A stretch of DNA of 64,000 nt from Bacillota bacterium (lineage in GTDB: Bacteria > Bacillota > Clostridia > Acetivibrionales > DSM-1351): positions 1-64,000 of the forward strand of contig JAEWSZ010000134.1 in NCBI GenBank assembly GCA_023397905.1. The letters are read 5' to 3'. The first letter of the stretch is position 1. Each line of letters opens with the position of its first letter. The position numbers and the translations under genes were made by a program. Positions 26,548 through 36,016 of the stretch are shown in pieces. A model generated the notes under the pieces. The model had not been told where the DNA came from. It worked only from the letters and a program-made list of their open reading frames with translations, and did not search any database.

Positions 26548-27462
26548 CTATTCCGTCTTCTTCTGAACTCTTAAAACAAAATTTGCAAGGATCATAAGAG
26601 TCAACATAGTGATAATAGCCATGGCCGAGCCTCCGGCGATATCGTTCTTTGTAAAGGAATACTTATATGCCATGACCACAATGTTCTGGGTAGAATCAAA
26701 GGGGCCGCCGTTGGTAAGCAGGAATATGGTGTCGAAATCGTTTACCGACCATATGGTCATAAGTATCCCGCAAACTATTGTTATGGGTATTAAATTGGGC
26801 CATGTGACATACTTGAAAAGCTGCAGCCTGTTTGCGCCGTCAATGCGGGCCGCTTCATACTGTTCCTCAGGTATTGTCTGCAGCACGGCCAGCAGGGAGA
26901 CCATCATAAAGGGAAAGCTTCTCCACACCTTTACGAAGCTCACGGATAATACCGCCCAGGTCTGGTCTGCCAGAAACAATATGGGGCTCTTGCCGAATGC
27001 GCCTAAAATAGTATTTATAATACTGCCCTGATCGCCCAGCAGCCACCTCCATGATACAATCGAAACAATGGAGGGCACAATCCAGGGTATGAGTATGGCC
27101 GCCCTGAAAAAGTTTCTGAAGGGCACGTCTTTATTCAAAAATAACGCCAGACCAAGTCCGATACCATAGCTTCCCGAGACGCCTATTACTGAGAAAATCG
27201 CGCTGAAACGGCATGCATTCCAGAATTCCGGCATTACAAATATTCTCTTGAAATTTTCCAGTCCCACAAAGGTCCCGGAATCAAACATAGTTCCGTTTTT
27301 AAAACTGTACATCAATCCGGTAATCATCGGATAGACAATTATAAAGCTTATGAAGCAGATAGACGGCAGCAGGAACATAAAGCAAAGTATTTTATCCCTG
27401 GTATCATTGCTTACCTTAAATTTATCTCCGATACTATTACCCGCATTCAACAATAATTTCAT
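26548..27462 (-). CDS. ABC sugar transporter permease, MalF-like
   Basis: The 304-residue membrane protein begins with a cytoplasmic N-terminus, then FLLPSICFISFIIVYPMITG and five further hydrophobic segments. The EAA loop is YEAARIDGANRLQLFKYVTWP, followed by SVNDFDTIFLLTNGGP. It should dimerise with the MalG-like permease encoded next. A stem-loop separates it from the binding-protein gene upstream. Confidence 0.92.
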   Translation of the reverse strand: MKLLLNAGNSIGDKFKVSNDTRDKILCFMFLLPSICFISFIIVYPMITGLMYSFKNGTMFDSGTFVGLENFKRIFVMPEFWNACRFSAIFSVIGVSGSYGIGLGLALFLNKDVPFRNFFRAAILIPWIVPSIVSIVSWRWLLGDQGSIINTILGAFGKSPILFLADQTWAVLSVSFVKVWRSFPFMMVSLLAVLQTIPEEQYEAARIDGANRLQLFKYVTWPNLIPITIVCGILMTIWSVNDFDTIFLLTNGGPFDSTQNIVVMAYKYSFTKNDIAGGSAMAIITMLTLMILANFVLRVQKKTE

Positions 27463-27486
27463 CGTCCGGCTCCTTTATTCTTTGTA

Positions 27487-27512
27487 GAGAGCGGACGTTT
27501 CCATCCGCTCCC
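27487..27512 (-). other. Intercistronic hairpin downstream of the first binding-protein gene
   Basis: Nearly perfect arms GAGAGCGGA and TCCGCTCCC lie between the binding-protein stop and the permease start. There is no T-run, so it probably protects the upstream mRNA rather than ending transcription. It occupies the same position as the hairpin at 7062-7096 in the other importer operon. Confidence 0.5.
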
Positions 27513-27522
27513 TATTACTGGC

Positions 27523-28866
27523 TTATTGGGCTTTCTTCATAACGGCTTCTATTGCGGTTTGCAAATCGTTTAATATCTTGGCGGGATCCTTTTTCAGTAT
27601 CAGGCCCTGTATTGCGTTCTTTAAAGCCGAGTCCCCTTCTATTTCATTGAGCTCCGGGAACAATGAGCTGTAGTTTGCAGCCGTGGATTTTGCAATGGGC
27701 ACATAATCCTTTACTATGGCCGCCCTGTTTTCATTTTTCGTATAGTATTCATCCGAAGCAAAGGAGTCTCTGACCGGCAATGCGGTCATTTTTCCCACTG
27801 TAAACAGGTCCTTCTGGTTTTCAGACCACCATTTCAGGAATTCTTTGGTCTCCTGCTGGTGCTTGGAGTCCTTGTACAGCATAATGTTATTTATCCAGTT
27901 CAAAGCGCCCTTATCTCCGTGAGGTCCTTCAAGGGGAGTCATTACATATGCTTTTCCCTGCAATTCCGCATATTTGTCATCAAGGCCGGGAGTTCCCACA
28001 TACATGGCAGCTTTGCCAGAAGCGAAGGCTTTTTCGGCATCGTCATCCGTAAAGCCTGCCGAGGCTGGGTTTATTGAACCGTCTTTAGCCATCTGGGATA
28101 TGAATTCAAAGGTTTCCTTATTTCTGTCGGAGTTTACCGCAACATTTCTGTTTTCGTCAAACAGTCCGCCACCGTTGTTGTCCATCATTGAGAGCAGGAA
28201 TTGAAGGCCGTTGTTCACCGATCCGCCCATGGCAAAACCGTATACATCGCCTTTTGTAAGCTTTTTGGCGGTATCCCTGAACTCGGTCCAGTTCTTTGGC
28301 GGCTGCAAGCCTGCCTGGTCAAAGATGTCCTTGCGGTACCACATAACGCGGATGTCCCTCTGCCACGGAAGAGCTATGTAATGGCCGTCATATTTCAGCA
28401 GCTCCACCGAATCCCCCTGGAAATCGTCCAGCTTGCCCGCGCTTTTCAGATCGGCGACAACATCGTCAATAGGCAGAATCGCACCTATCTGTGAAAACTG
28501 GAAGGCCTGATACCCTGCTCCTGTGCTTATATCCGGCGCGCTTCCGGATGCTATTGCTGTTGCAAAGGTCTGATACCAGTTGTTCCATGGTGTTGATTGA
28601 TACTTGATCTTTACGCCGCTGTGCTCTTCACTGTATTTTTCGCATATTTGAGTAGCCATCTGGATATATTCGCTGCCGCCCCAAACCATGTCCCAGAACT
28701 GGATTTCCACCGGTTCCGACTTTGCCGTCTCACTGACAGCGGCCGTACTGTTTGTCTGTCCGCCTGTTGCCGTCGAAGTTGACTGGCTGCCTGAACCACA
28801 TCCTGCCAAAGCCGTAAATAAAATGGTAAATGCCAGCACTGACGCTGATAGACGCAATCGTTTCAT
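27523..28866 (-). CDS. Extracellular sugar-binding lipoprotein
   Basis: The 447-residue type-1 solute-binding protein has a clear lipoprotein signal: Lys-Arg N-terminus, hydrophobic core and lipobox LAGC with Cys23, then a Ser/Thr-rich linker. The mature domain opens PVEIQFWDMVWGGSEYIQMA. It is closely related along its whole length to the next gene upstream (shared FQGDSVELLKYDGHYIALPW, FLKWWSENQKDLF and MTALPVRDSFA), so the two arose by duplication. Aromatic-rich segments suit an oligosaccharide ligand, perhaps rhamnose-containing, given the GH78 gene. Confidence 0.92.
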   Translation of the reverse strand: MKRLRLSASVLAFTILFTALAGCGSGSQSTSTATGGQTNSTAAVSETAKSEPVEIQFWDMVWGGSEYIQMATQICEKYSEEHSGVKIKYQSTPWNNWYQTFATAIASGSAPDISTGAGYQAFQFSQIGAILPIDDVVADLKSAGKLDDFQGDSVELLKYDGHYIALPWQRDIRVMWYRKDIFDQAGLQPPKNWTEFRDTAKKLTKGDVYGFAMGGSVNNGLQFLLSMMDNNGGGLFDENRNVAVNSDRNKETFEFISQMAKDGSINPASAGFTDDDAEKAFASGKAAMYVGTPGLDDKYAELQGKAYVMTPLEGPHGDKGALNWINNIMLYKDSKHQQETKEFLKWWSENQKDLFTVGKMTALPVRDSFASDEYYTKNENRAAIVKDYVPIAKSTAANYSSLFPELNEIEGDSALKNAIQGLILKKDPAKILNDLQTAIEAVMKKAQ

Positions 28867-29203
28867 TTCTTTTTTCCTCCTTAAATATTCATGTTAAAAC
28901 CCTAACTAAAAAATATTAAGCATTCTGGAAAATTCATTTCGCCGAATCCGGATTCTAAAGCGAGCTGCACTTTTTAACTTCACCCTAAGTATAAATCAGG
29001 CCGGATCAACAACATATCCCACAAAACTGATTTATATTTATCTATTTTTGTGGTGTTAGCCATTCTCTCCGGCAGCTCTTCACCGGTCCAAAGCCAGGGG
29101 CACCTTTTTTTATCTTTATGGGTATAATTTTTGACTAAAGGATGTGTTGCAAATAATAATCCACCCCTTTTGCCCGGGCTTTTGCAGGCTGCTTTCAAGC
29201 GCA

Positions 29204-29257
29204 AAAAAGCCTGTTGCAAAACCGATCCCTGAGGGTTAGTTTTATTACAGGCTTTTT
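29204..29257 (-). terminator. Terminator after the second binding-protein gene
   Basis: The 11-bp arms AAAAAGCCTGT and ACAGGCTTTTT end in a T-run on the transcribed strand, about 50 bases after the stop at 29307. It implies that the two paralogous binding proteins can be expressed separately. The 28867-29306 gap otherwise has no gene; a 79-codon frame at 28980-29219 overlaps this hairpin and has no ribosome site. Confidence 0.75.
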
Positions 29258-29306
29258 CAATATTTTATCAATATCCGGTATTTAGTTTTATGTGCTTTTC
29301 CGGTAT

Positions 29307-30632
29307 TCATTTATTTTTCATTATGGCTTCTATATCTCTTTGCATGTTGTTTAATATAACCTCCGGGTCCTTTTTCATTATAAGTCCCTGAATAGCGTTT
29401 CTGAGCGTTGTGTCCCCTTCAATTTCATACAATTCCGGAAACAGGGTGTTGAAATTGGCTGCCATTGACTCTCCCACGGGAACATATTTGTCAACGATGA
29501 TAGCCCTGTTCTGATAGGCCGTATAGTAGCTGTCATCCGCAAACGAGTCCCTTACGGGCAGGGCGGTCATTTTTCCCGCTATAAACAGATCCTTTTGATT
29601 TTCCGACCACCACTTTAAAAATTCCTTGGTCTCTCTGGGATGCTGGGAATTCCTGTACAGCATGATGTTGTTGATCCAGTGGACCGTCCCCCTGTCCCCG
29701 TGAGGCCCTTGGATAGGGTCCATAACACAGGCCTTTCCCTTAAGCTCTTCATATTTATCATCAATGCCCGGAGTTCCGAAATATACAGCCGCTTTTCCGG
29801 AAGCAAAGGCCTTCTCCGCGTCGTCGTCTGAAATACCCGCCGATGCGGGGTCTATGGAGCCGTCCTTTGCCAGCTCCGAAATGAAATTCAGCGTTTCCCT
29901 GTTCCTGTCGCTTATTACCTCCACATTTCTTTTATTGTCAAACAGTCCTCCTCCGTTATTGACCAGCATGGAGATGAGAAACTGGAGGCCGTTGTTCATT
30001 GCCCCTCCTATGACCATCCCGTATTCATTCTCATTGGTAAGCTTTTTCAGGGTTGTCCTCAATTCTCCCCAGTTTTCAGGAGGCTGCAGGCCCGCCCTAT
30101 CAAATAAATCCTTCCGGTACCATATTACACGGATATCCCGGTTCCACGGCAGAGCTATATAATGGCCGTCATATTTCAGCAATTCCACCGAATCTCCCTG
30201 AAAATCCTCCAGCTTGCCCGAGCTTTTCATGTCGGCTATGACATCGTCAATTGTCAGGATGGCGCCCAGCTTGTAAAATTGGAATGCCTGGTAGCCTCCC
30301 CCTGTGCTTATGTCCGGTGTGCTTTTGGATGCGACCGCCACCGCGAAGGTATTCTGCCAGTTGTTCCACGATATTGACTGGTACTTTACCTTTATATTTT
30401 TGTTTTGCTCATTGTATTTGTTGACAAGTGCCGTTGCTGTTTCAATATACCCCTTGCCGCCCCACGACATATCCCAGAACTGGATTTCCACGGGCTCACT
30501 GTCCAGATTTACAACATCCGGCTTATTCTCTATTGACGCCTGATCTTCCTCATACCATATGGTAAATGCGGCAATCAGAAGAGTAGCTGCCAAAGTCAGC
30601 ACAATTGAAGAAACATAATTCGATTTTTTCAT
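29307..30632 (-). CDS. Second sugar-binding protein, membrane-anchored paralogue
   Basis: The 441-residue protein is a paralogue of the adjacent binding protein, with the same motifs in the same order (PVEIQFWDMSWGGKGYIE, FQGDSVELLKYDGHYIALPW, LQPPENWGELR). Its N-terminus differs: a hydrophobic segment (IVLTLAATLLIAAFTIW) with no lipobox cysteine, so it is either anchored by an uncleaved helix or released. It is nearest to the YesN/YesM genes and is followed by a terminator. It could serve as a sensor accessory for the histidine kinase rather than as the main importer subunit; that is inference. Confidence 0.9.
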   Translation of the reverse strand: MKKSNYVSSIVLTLAATLLIAAFTIWYEEDQASIENKPDVVNLDSEPVEIQFWDMSWGGKGYIETATALVNKYNEQNKNIKVKYQSISWNNWQNTFAVAVASKSTPDISTGGGYQAFQFYKLGAILTIDDVIADMKSSGKLEDFQGDSVELLKYDGHYIALPWNRDIRVIWYRKDLFDRAGLQPPENWGELRTTLKKLTNENEYGMVIGGAMNNGLQFLISMLVNNGGGLFDNKRNVEVISDRNRETLNFISELAKDGSIDPASAGISDDDAEKAFASGKAAVYFGTPGIDDKYEELKGKACVMDPIQGPHGDRGTVHWINNIMLYRNSQHPRETKEFLKWWSENQKDLFIAGKMTALPVRDSFADDSYYTAYQNRAIIVDKYVPVGESMAANFNTLFPELYEIEGDTTLRNAIQGLIMKKDPEVILNNMQRDIEAIMKNK

Positions 30633-30694
30633 CAGACATCCCCTTGGCTTTCCCCTGTAAATATTAGTAACCGGCTTTGCAGCTATGCTTTATT

Positions 30695-32317
30695 TTACGT
30701 TCTGTTTGTTTTCCTGTATTGGTTCGGTGAAACGCCCGCCAGCTTCTTAAATACCCTGTTGAAATATTTTGGGTTCTGGTATCCGACTTTTTCCCCTACC
30801 TCCTGAACGCTCAAATTGCTGCCGATCAGGAAAGACATTGCCTTCTTGACTTTAATGTCCGTAAGGTAATCAATAAAATTCTGTCCTGTTTCCTTTAAAA
30901 ACAACCTGCTGAGATAGCTTGAATTGACATTGATGCTGTCCGCCACCGAATTAAGCGTCAGATTTTTGTCATAATTGGCGGAAATGTTCTGTACGGCCTT
31001 TGAGACTATCTCGCTGTACTGCATGGTATTCCATTTATTCAGGCTGCTTTCTATGCCTGCGGTATACATAAGCAAAGTGTTTTTTGCCTCGGAATATGTT
31101 TCACACATATTGAACTGGTTTGAAATCTTTTCAACCCTTTCTATATCCGCCTCATATTTTTCCGCATGCTCAATCAGGCTGTTCCGTATGAATATGATAA
31201 AATCCGTAAAGAACTGCTTTACCAGGGTTATGTCATACTGATTCTGCTCGATATCCGCAAAGCATTCTTCAAGTATTTTGTCGATACAGTCCATTTTCCC
31301 CCTCTCAAGAGAGTCCTTAATGGCTCTGATGTTCTCCTTGTTTATCCATTTGACTCCGGGGTCCTCATCCTTTAGGGTGATATCTCCAAGCTTGTATATT
31401 TTCCCGCTTCCCTTGTAGAACTTGTAAACCGCAGCCTGGATACTTTCCTTGTGCGCTATGTGTATCTCCTGCAGCTTTTCCTTTATGCCGCTTATTCCAA
31501 CAGTAAACGAAATATTCGTATACCTCAGAACGGCTGTCTGGAACCTGCTCAGAGCTTCATAAATGCTGCTGATAAAGGAATTTTCGCTGAAGCAGTCCAT
31601 ATAAATGACCAGCACATAATGATTTATGTTGTAGGGGAAAAATATTTTATCAAATTGTATGACCTCGCCTAAAATAGTGTTAATGGTATTTTGCAGTATG
31701 TGAATCTCTTCTCCGCTGTATTTCCCGTTCAGCTCAGCCCATTCATCGGCTATGAGCGTGCATACTATATATTTTCCTTCCTTCATTCCGGTTTCATAAT
31801 AGTTATTATAAAACTGTATCTCTTCAAAAGTACTTATTTTACCTATTACAAGGTTTTTCAGGAATTCATTTCTCAGCCAGTCAAAGTTCCGTTTGACTTC
31901 GTTTTCCCTCTTTAGGGATTCTTTTTCCTGGTATTCATCCAGGATAAACTTATCCTTCAGCACGTTAATCGTATTGATCAGCTTTTCAGGGGTTATATTG
32001 GCCTTTAATATATAGTCCGCCGCTCCGTGCAGCAGCGCTTCCTTGACATAGCTGAAATCGTCATAGTTGCTCAGGACCACCGTTTTGACCTGGGGATAAT
32101 TGTCCTGCAAGTACTTTATCAGCTCAACCCCGTTCATTCCCGGCATTTTTATATCCGTCAGCAGTATGTTGGGCGCCTCCGTTTTTATCAAATCAATGGC
32201 ATTATCCCCATTGGAGGCATCGGGCAGCATCCTGAAACCGTTTGCTTCCCAGTCAACCAGGTTTTTGAGAGCCATCCTCAACAGCGGTTCATCATCAACG
32301 ATCATAATTTTCAACAT
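30695..32317 (-). CDS. YesN-type response regulator with AraC DNA-binding domain
   Basis: The roughly 540-residue protein has a CheY-like receiver at residues 1-120 with acidic pair D8-D9, phospho-acceptor D55 (LLTDIKMPGMNG) and a late lysine. A poorly conserved central region follows. The AraC/XylS double HTH occupies the last 100 residues (LNSVADSINVNSSYLSRLFL, VGYQNPKYFNRVFKKLAG, SPNQYR). The ATG at 32317 has GAGGTG eight bases before it; an ATG 15 bases upstream overlaps the kinase stop codon as ATGA. It should activate the sugar locus on phosphorylation by the adjacent kinase. Confidence 0.93.
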   Translation of the reverse strand: MLKIMIVDDEPLLRMALKNLVDWEANGFRMLPDASNGDNAIDLIKTEAPNILLTDIKMPGMNGVELIKYLQDNYPQVKTVVLSNYDDFSYVKEALLHGAADYILKANITPEKLINTINVLKDKFILDEYQEKESLKRENEVKRNFDWLRNEFLKNLVIGKISTFEEIQFYNNYYETGMKEGKYIVCTLIADEWAELNGKYSGEEIHILQNTINTILGEVIQFDKIFFPYNINHYVLVIYMDCFSENSFISSIYEALSRFQTAVLRYTNISFTVGISGIKEKLQEIHIAHKESIQAAVYKFYKGSGKIYKLGDITLKDEDPGVKWINKENIRAIKDSLERGKMDCIDKILEECFADIEQNQYDITLVKQFFTDFIIFIRNSLIEHAEKYEADIERVEKISNQFNMCETYSEAKNTLLMYTAGIESSLNKWNTMQYSEIVSKAVQNISANYDKNLTLNSVADSINVNSSYLSRLFLKETGQNFIDYLTDIKVKKAMSFLIGSNLSVQEVGEKVGYQNPKYFNRVFKKLAGVSPNQYRKTNRT

Positions 32318-32328
32318 AATTCTACACC

Positions 32329-34101
32329 TCATTTTGTTAAAGGTATAATTATCGTAACCTTTGTCCCTTCGTTAACCCGGCTGCATATACTTATTCCGTA
32401 GCTGTCTCCGAAGTACAGCTTGATCCTTTTGTGGACATTGCTTATGCCCAGGCGTTCAAAGTCGGCCTTGTCTCCGGAAAATATTTCATTGATCTTCTCC
32501 TGGGACATGCCTATGCCGTCGTCCTCGATCACATATTGAAGGTTATTTCCGACTATATGGATCCTTATTACGATTTTGCCAAAGCCATCTTTGTTCTGTA
32601 TCCCGTGAAACATGGCATTTTCAACTATTGGCTGGAGTATCAGGTTCAGGGTCTTGTATTCCAGCACGGAATCGTCGTACTCGTATTCAACGGAAAACTT
32701 GCCGCAGTACCGGGTTTCCTGGATATAGATATACGACTTGATCAGCATTAGTTCTTCTTCCACGGTTATAAATTTATTCCTGTATTTTGCGGAAGTCTGG
32801 AGCAGAATTATAAGGGAATCCACCATTTTTGAGATGCCGCCGGCTTTTTGTATGGTGGCCATTTGCTTGATCACGCCCAGCGTATTATACGTAAAGTGAG
32901 GATTGATCTGGGCCTGAAGCGCAACGATTTCGGCCTTTCGCTTCTCCTCTTCCTTTATGTAGATCTGGCCGATCAGGTCTTTCAGCTTCTGCGACATGTT
33001 GTTGAAGCTTATGGTCAGCATACCGATTTCATCCCACTGTTCAACCTCGATGGTGTTTCCGAAATCCCCCTGTTCTATTTTGCCTATCATTTTTTTAAGC
33101 TTCCGTATAGGTCTGACTATACCATTTGAAATAATTATTGAAAAGACAAATGTGATTACTATGAGTGCAAGCCCCACAGCTATGGAATTGTTTCTCACGG
33201 TATCAATCCCTTTAATGAGTTCGTTTTTGCTGGTCACATTTATTACCTTCCAGTTTGTAAAGGAGGAAGTATAAAAGGTTATCAGCGAGGGCGTGTCATT
33301 ATAATTCCCCTGAAAACTTCCTGATCTCAGATTGCCGATTTTGGAGAATATCTGCCGGTCAAAATTTTTGTTGATCTCATTCTGGTCTACGTTATTATAA
33401 ATAATTTTGCCTTCTTCATCTATGATAAATATATTGTTGCCCGGATCCTGCTTTATATTTTTCAGATGATTGTCAAACATATCGCCCATATTTAATTCAA
33501 TGACAATGTAGCCCAAATCCCTGAACTTCTTTAAATCCTTGATCTTTCTGACAAGCGATATGACCTTTCTGCCGGAAATATCGATCAGCTTGCCCTCATA
33601 CGGGCCCACCAGTACCTTTTCGCCCCCGGAGTCATCCAGTTTGGGAAACCATTCCTCATCCTTCAGTTTATAGTTGGAATTCACAGAGCCCATGCTCATT
33701 CCATAGTAAAACCTGCCGTCATTATTGTACACGGAGATACTGTCGATCCCGTAAACAGTCTTCCGCATGCCTTCCAGGAACCGGTAGGCCGCCAGCAGAT
33801 CCATTCCGTAGGCGTAGTCCTTGTTGTCGTTATCGGTATAATCGTTGGTTATCCACTGATGGACGTTATCGCTGTAGGCAATCTCATATGACAGCTTGTC
33901 AATATTCTTAAAATATGTGTCAAAGGTGGTGTTGATCTGCTGTGTAATAATGTGGGAAGAAGTCACCGACTTGTCTTCCACAAATGTGACCATGCGGTAG
34001 TATGAAACTATTGAGTTTATGCATATCGGCAGAATAATCAAAATGGAAAAAGCGAGTATGAGCTTTGTTCTAATACTAATATTTGCAATTAATTTCAGCA
34101 T
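32329..34101 (-). CDS. YesM-type sensor histidine kinase
   Basis: The 590-residue kinase has a transmembrane helix at about 13-33, an extracellular Cache-like sensor of roughly 260 residues, and a second helix (SIAVGLALIVITFVFSIII) leading into HAMP (RPIRKLKKMIGKIEQGDFGN). The His_kinase domain (ALQAQINPHFTYNTLGVI) has the phospho-accepting His in NPHF, and HATPase_c has N-box and G-box motifs (LQPIVENAMFHG, EDDGIGM). This is the HPK8/YesM class that pairs with AraC-type regulators and senses saccharides, often through a binding protein. Its stop overlaps the regulator's upstream ATG. Confidence 0.93.
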   Translation of the reverse strand: MLKLIANISIRTKLILAFSILIILPICINSIVSYYRMVTFVEDKSVTSSHIITQQINTTFDTYFKNIDKLSYEIAYSDNVHQWITNDYTDNDNKDYAYGMDLLAAYRFLEGMRKTVYGIDSISVYNNDGRFYYGMSMGSVNSNYKLKDEEWFPKLDDSGGEKVLVGPYEGKLIDISGRKVISLVRKIKDLKKFRDLGYIVIELNMGDMFDNHLKNIKQDPGNNIFIIDEEGKIIYNNVDQNEINKNFDRQIFSKIGNLRSGSFQGNYNDTPSLITFYTSSFTNWKVINVTSKNELIKGIDTVRNNSIAVGLALIVITFVFSIIISNGIVRPIRKLKKMIGKIEQGDFGNTIEVEQWDEIGMLTISFNNMSQKLKDLIGQIYIKEEEKRKAEIVALQAQINPHFTYNTLGVIKQMATIQKAGGISKMVDSLIILLQTSAKYRNKFITVEEELMLIKSYIYIQETRYCGKFSVEYEYDDSVLEYKTLNLILQPIVENAMFHGIQNKDGFGKIVIRIHIVGNNLQYVIEDDGIGMSQEKINEIFSGDKADFERLGISNVHKRIKLYFGDSYGISICSRVNEGTKVTIIIPLTK

Positions 34102-34211
34102 ATCCCGACCTCACAGAAATACTCGTTGCTTAATTATAAATTGCCCGATTGTAACCGGTAACTATTGTAATTTATTAAAATCATTAAAATTTATTTTAAT
34201 CAATCTCATTA

Positions 34212-34359
34212 AGATCTCATAGAAATTGAAATGAGTCACCTTGTAATTTATTAAAATATATAAAATCTCATTGAAATTCGAATAAGTCATTTTGAAATTT
34301 ATTGTAGTATGTTAAATCTCACTGAAATTCAAATAAGTCGCCTTGAAATTTATTTAACG
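34212..34359. repeat. Three degenerate 46-51-bp direct repeats
   Basis: Units at about 34212-34260, 34263-34313 and 34314-34359 share AAATCTCA, TGAAATTC, AATAAGTC and TTGAAATTTATT in the same order. They fill the space between the kinase start and the DUF4867 stop. They may be operators for the response regulator or a decayed repeat. The sequence upstream (34165-34211) is related but more diverged. Confidence 0.65.
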
Positions 34360-34363
34360 TGTA

Positions 34364-34996
34364 TCATGGAGTATCCGAAACATCCGGATTTGCCCCGGAT
34401 AATCCCACATATGCGCCTTCCGCAGCTTCAGCCGACATGGGGTGGGCAAGCAGCCATTTATTTCTGGCCCTTAACATTCTATCTTCGGTATTCCTTATAT
34501 TTATAGCCGGAATTTCAGTATTTGTGCCCCGCGCAAGGATACATGCCACTTTAAAGCCTGTTTCCGCCTTTGTGTGACAGGGCGCGTAATGAAGTGTCGT
34601 GGAATAGAACTCTGCGGCGGTTCCACCTGGAATCAGGAATGCCTCCACCTTGCCGGTGTCATATTTTCCGTCAGCTATATCCTGCTGCATGCCCAGCAAT
34701 ACGATAATATCATATAAGGGTATGTTGACCTCGCTGTCCCTGTGATATTCCAGACAATTGAGCCTGGTATTGCGGCCGTTGCAATATCCTATCTGTATGG
34801 GCATGCCCCCGAACTGCCGCTCGCTCAATTCATTGAATATTTGTGTCTTCTCCAGTTCATACGAATTTGGAACGTATAGCACTGAGCCGGAATCCGGCGT
34901 TTTTTCAAGACTGGAAAGTAATTCATCAAAATCATAGCCTGACAATATTTGCCCGTACTTTGCAAAAGCCGGATCAAATACGGATTGAATATTCAT
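34364..34996 (-). CDS. DUF4867-family protein
   Basis: The roughly 210-residue protein matches DUF4867, a cupin-like family found beside sugar-utilisation genes in Clostridia. Visible features are FDELLSSLEKT, GGMPIQIGYCNGRNTRLNCL, EYHRDSEVNIPLYDIIVLLG, VEAFLIPGGTAAEFYSTTLHYAPC, and a C-terminal NKWLLAHP. The HRDSE and HYAP segments could supply metal ligands as in cupins. The ATG at 34996 is used because AGGGGGAA lies eight bases before it, inside a longer frame. It is the first gene of the leftward sugar region. The reaction is unknown; a sugar or uronate isomerase-like role would fit. Confidence 0.8.
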   Translation of the reverse strand: MNIQSVFDPAFAKYGQILSGYDFDELLSSLEKTPDSGSVLYVPNSYELEKTQIFNELSERQFGGMPIQIGYCNGRNTRLNCLEYHRDSEVNIPLYDIIVLLGMQQDIADGKYDTGKVEAFLIPGGTAAEFYSTTLHYAPCHTKAETGFKVACILARGTNTEIPAINIRNTEDRMLRARNKWLLAHPMSAEAAEGAYVGLSGANPDVSDTP

Positions 34997-35266
34997 AGTA
35001 TATTCCCCCTTGCACATTTACTATTGCAATTGATGTATTGTATGGCTCTGCCGTTATCAAATATCTCTGCAGCCGGTATTTTATGGAAGGGCAGGCTCTG
35101 TTTGATTATTATGCCGATTTAACGGTGCACTTGAATATATTACAATCATTGCACATATTTAGTGACTTTAATAAAAGTTCTATATACAAGTGCCTTTGAT
35201 AAACTTTATCATCTGGAAGTTTTTTTGTCAATGACTCAATTTTATCCTGATACGTTCCCGGACATG

Positions 35267-35308
35267 AAAAAAGTCAGCAGTTTGCATACCGCTGACTGCT
35301 GACTTTTT
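35267..35308. terminator. Strong bidirectional hairpin/terminator
   Basis: A 13-bp stem (AAAAAGTCAGCAG with CTGCTGACTTTTT) has T-runs on both strands. It separates the sugar region from the VbhA-like gene. The 34997-35625 gap holds this hairpin and the dispersed repeat at 35408-35573, and no gene. Confidence 0.75.
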
Positions 35309-35407
35309 GAACTGTTATCACCTATACTTTCTGATTGGCAGCCAGAGCATGAATCCCGCCGGTTCACCATTGCCGATAAACTATTCGCTTGTGAAAATAT
35401 CTCCAGC

Positions 35408-35573
35408 CATTCCACATTCTCTCACCTCGAAAAAAGTATAGTACAATTGGGATAAAAAAACCTTGCAATAAACGTCAACTGTTGCAAGATTTTAATCGGA
35501 TAATATGGATTTATAATTTAAAAATATAAAAAAATAAAGCCACCAATCAGATAGACTTATGCATTTTATTTTT
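35408..35573. repeat. Dispersed ~160-bp repeat, copy 1
   Basis: The block from CATTCCACATTCTCTCA to AGACTTATGCAT is repeated at 43347-43500 with small indels. Long identical stretches include TCAACTGTTGCAAGATTTTA and ATAAAGCCACCAATCAGATA. It contains a hairpin CTTGCAA...TTGCAAG. Each copy lies directly downstream of a small leftward gene. It encodes no protein and may be a MITE-like element or shared 3' region. Confidence 0.8.
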
Positions 35574-35625
35574 TAAAACAGACGAATTAGGATAACAGTA
35601 TTTGCTATCCCATTCATACTCATAA

Positions 35626-35814
35626 TCATACCCGCTCATAATTCAACTTTTTTTGCGGTTTATAGTCCGCAAGGATACGCCTTTTCATTTCCTGAAAGGA
35701 TACATCTCCACGCAACACAGCCCGCATATTCTCTTTATCGGCTTCAGTCAATGGCATTCCCTCAATTGCCATGGTTCCGTTTACTTCCCGGATTTTTTGT
35801 TCAATATCGCGCAT
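35626..35814 (-). CDS. VbhA-family antitoxin (Fic inhibitor), orphan
   Basis: The 62-residue protein resembles antitoxin VbhA, which blocks Fic AMP-transferases. It carries the class I Fic inhibitory motif [S/T]-x3-E-[G/N] as TMAIEG in NGTMAIEGMPLTEADKENM, then the short helical tail GDVSFQEMKRRILADY. In VbhA the glutamate fills the Fic ATP site. No Fic domain (HPFxxGNG) occurs in this window, so the toxin is missing, elsewhere, or lost. The dispersed repeat follows 50 bases downstream. Confidence 0.78.
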   Translation of the reverse strand: MRDIEQKIREVNGTMAIEGMPLTEADKENMRAVLRGDVSFQEMKRRILADYKPQKKLNYERV

Positions 35815-36016
35815 AATGACACCTGCCTTCTATATTTATATTATGCTATATTCCCTAGAAAAAAGTAAGAAGCTTCAACTGGGCATTTTGGACATTGCTC
35901 TTGTTTTTTGAACATGGGCCATTCGACTATGAGCAAGAAAACCGCAGCGTGGAGGAAAAGGTTGATACGGAAGTCATAATAAATAAAAAGCAGGCAAGCT
36001 GTGCTGCTGTAAAGTC

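Noticed and set aside
28980..29219. A 79-codon minus-strand frame between the two binding-protein genes
   Set aside because: It overlaps the terminator hairpin, has no ribosome site and no recognisable domain.
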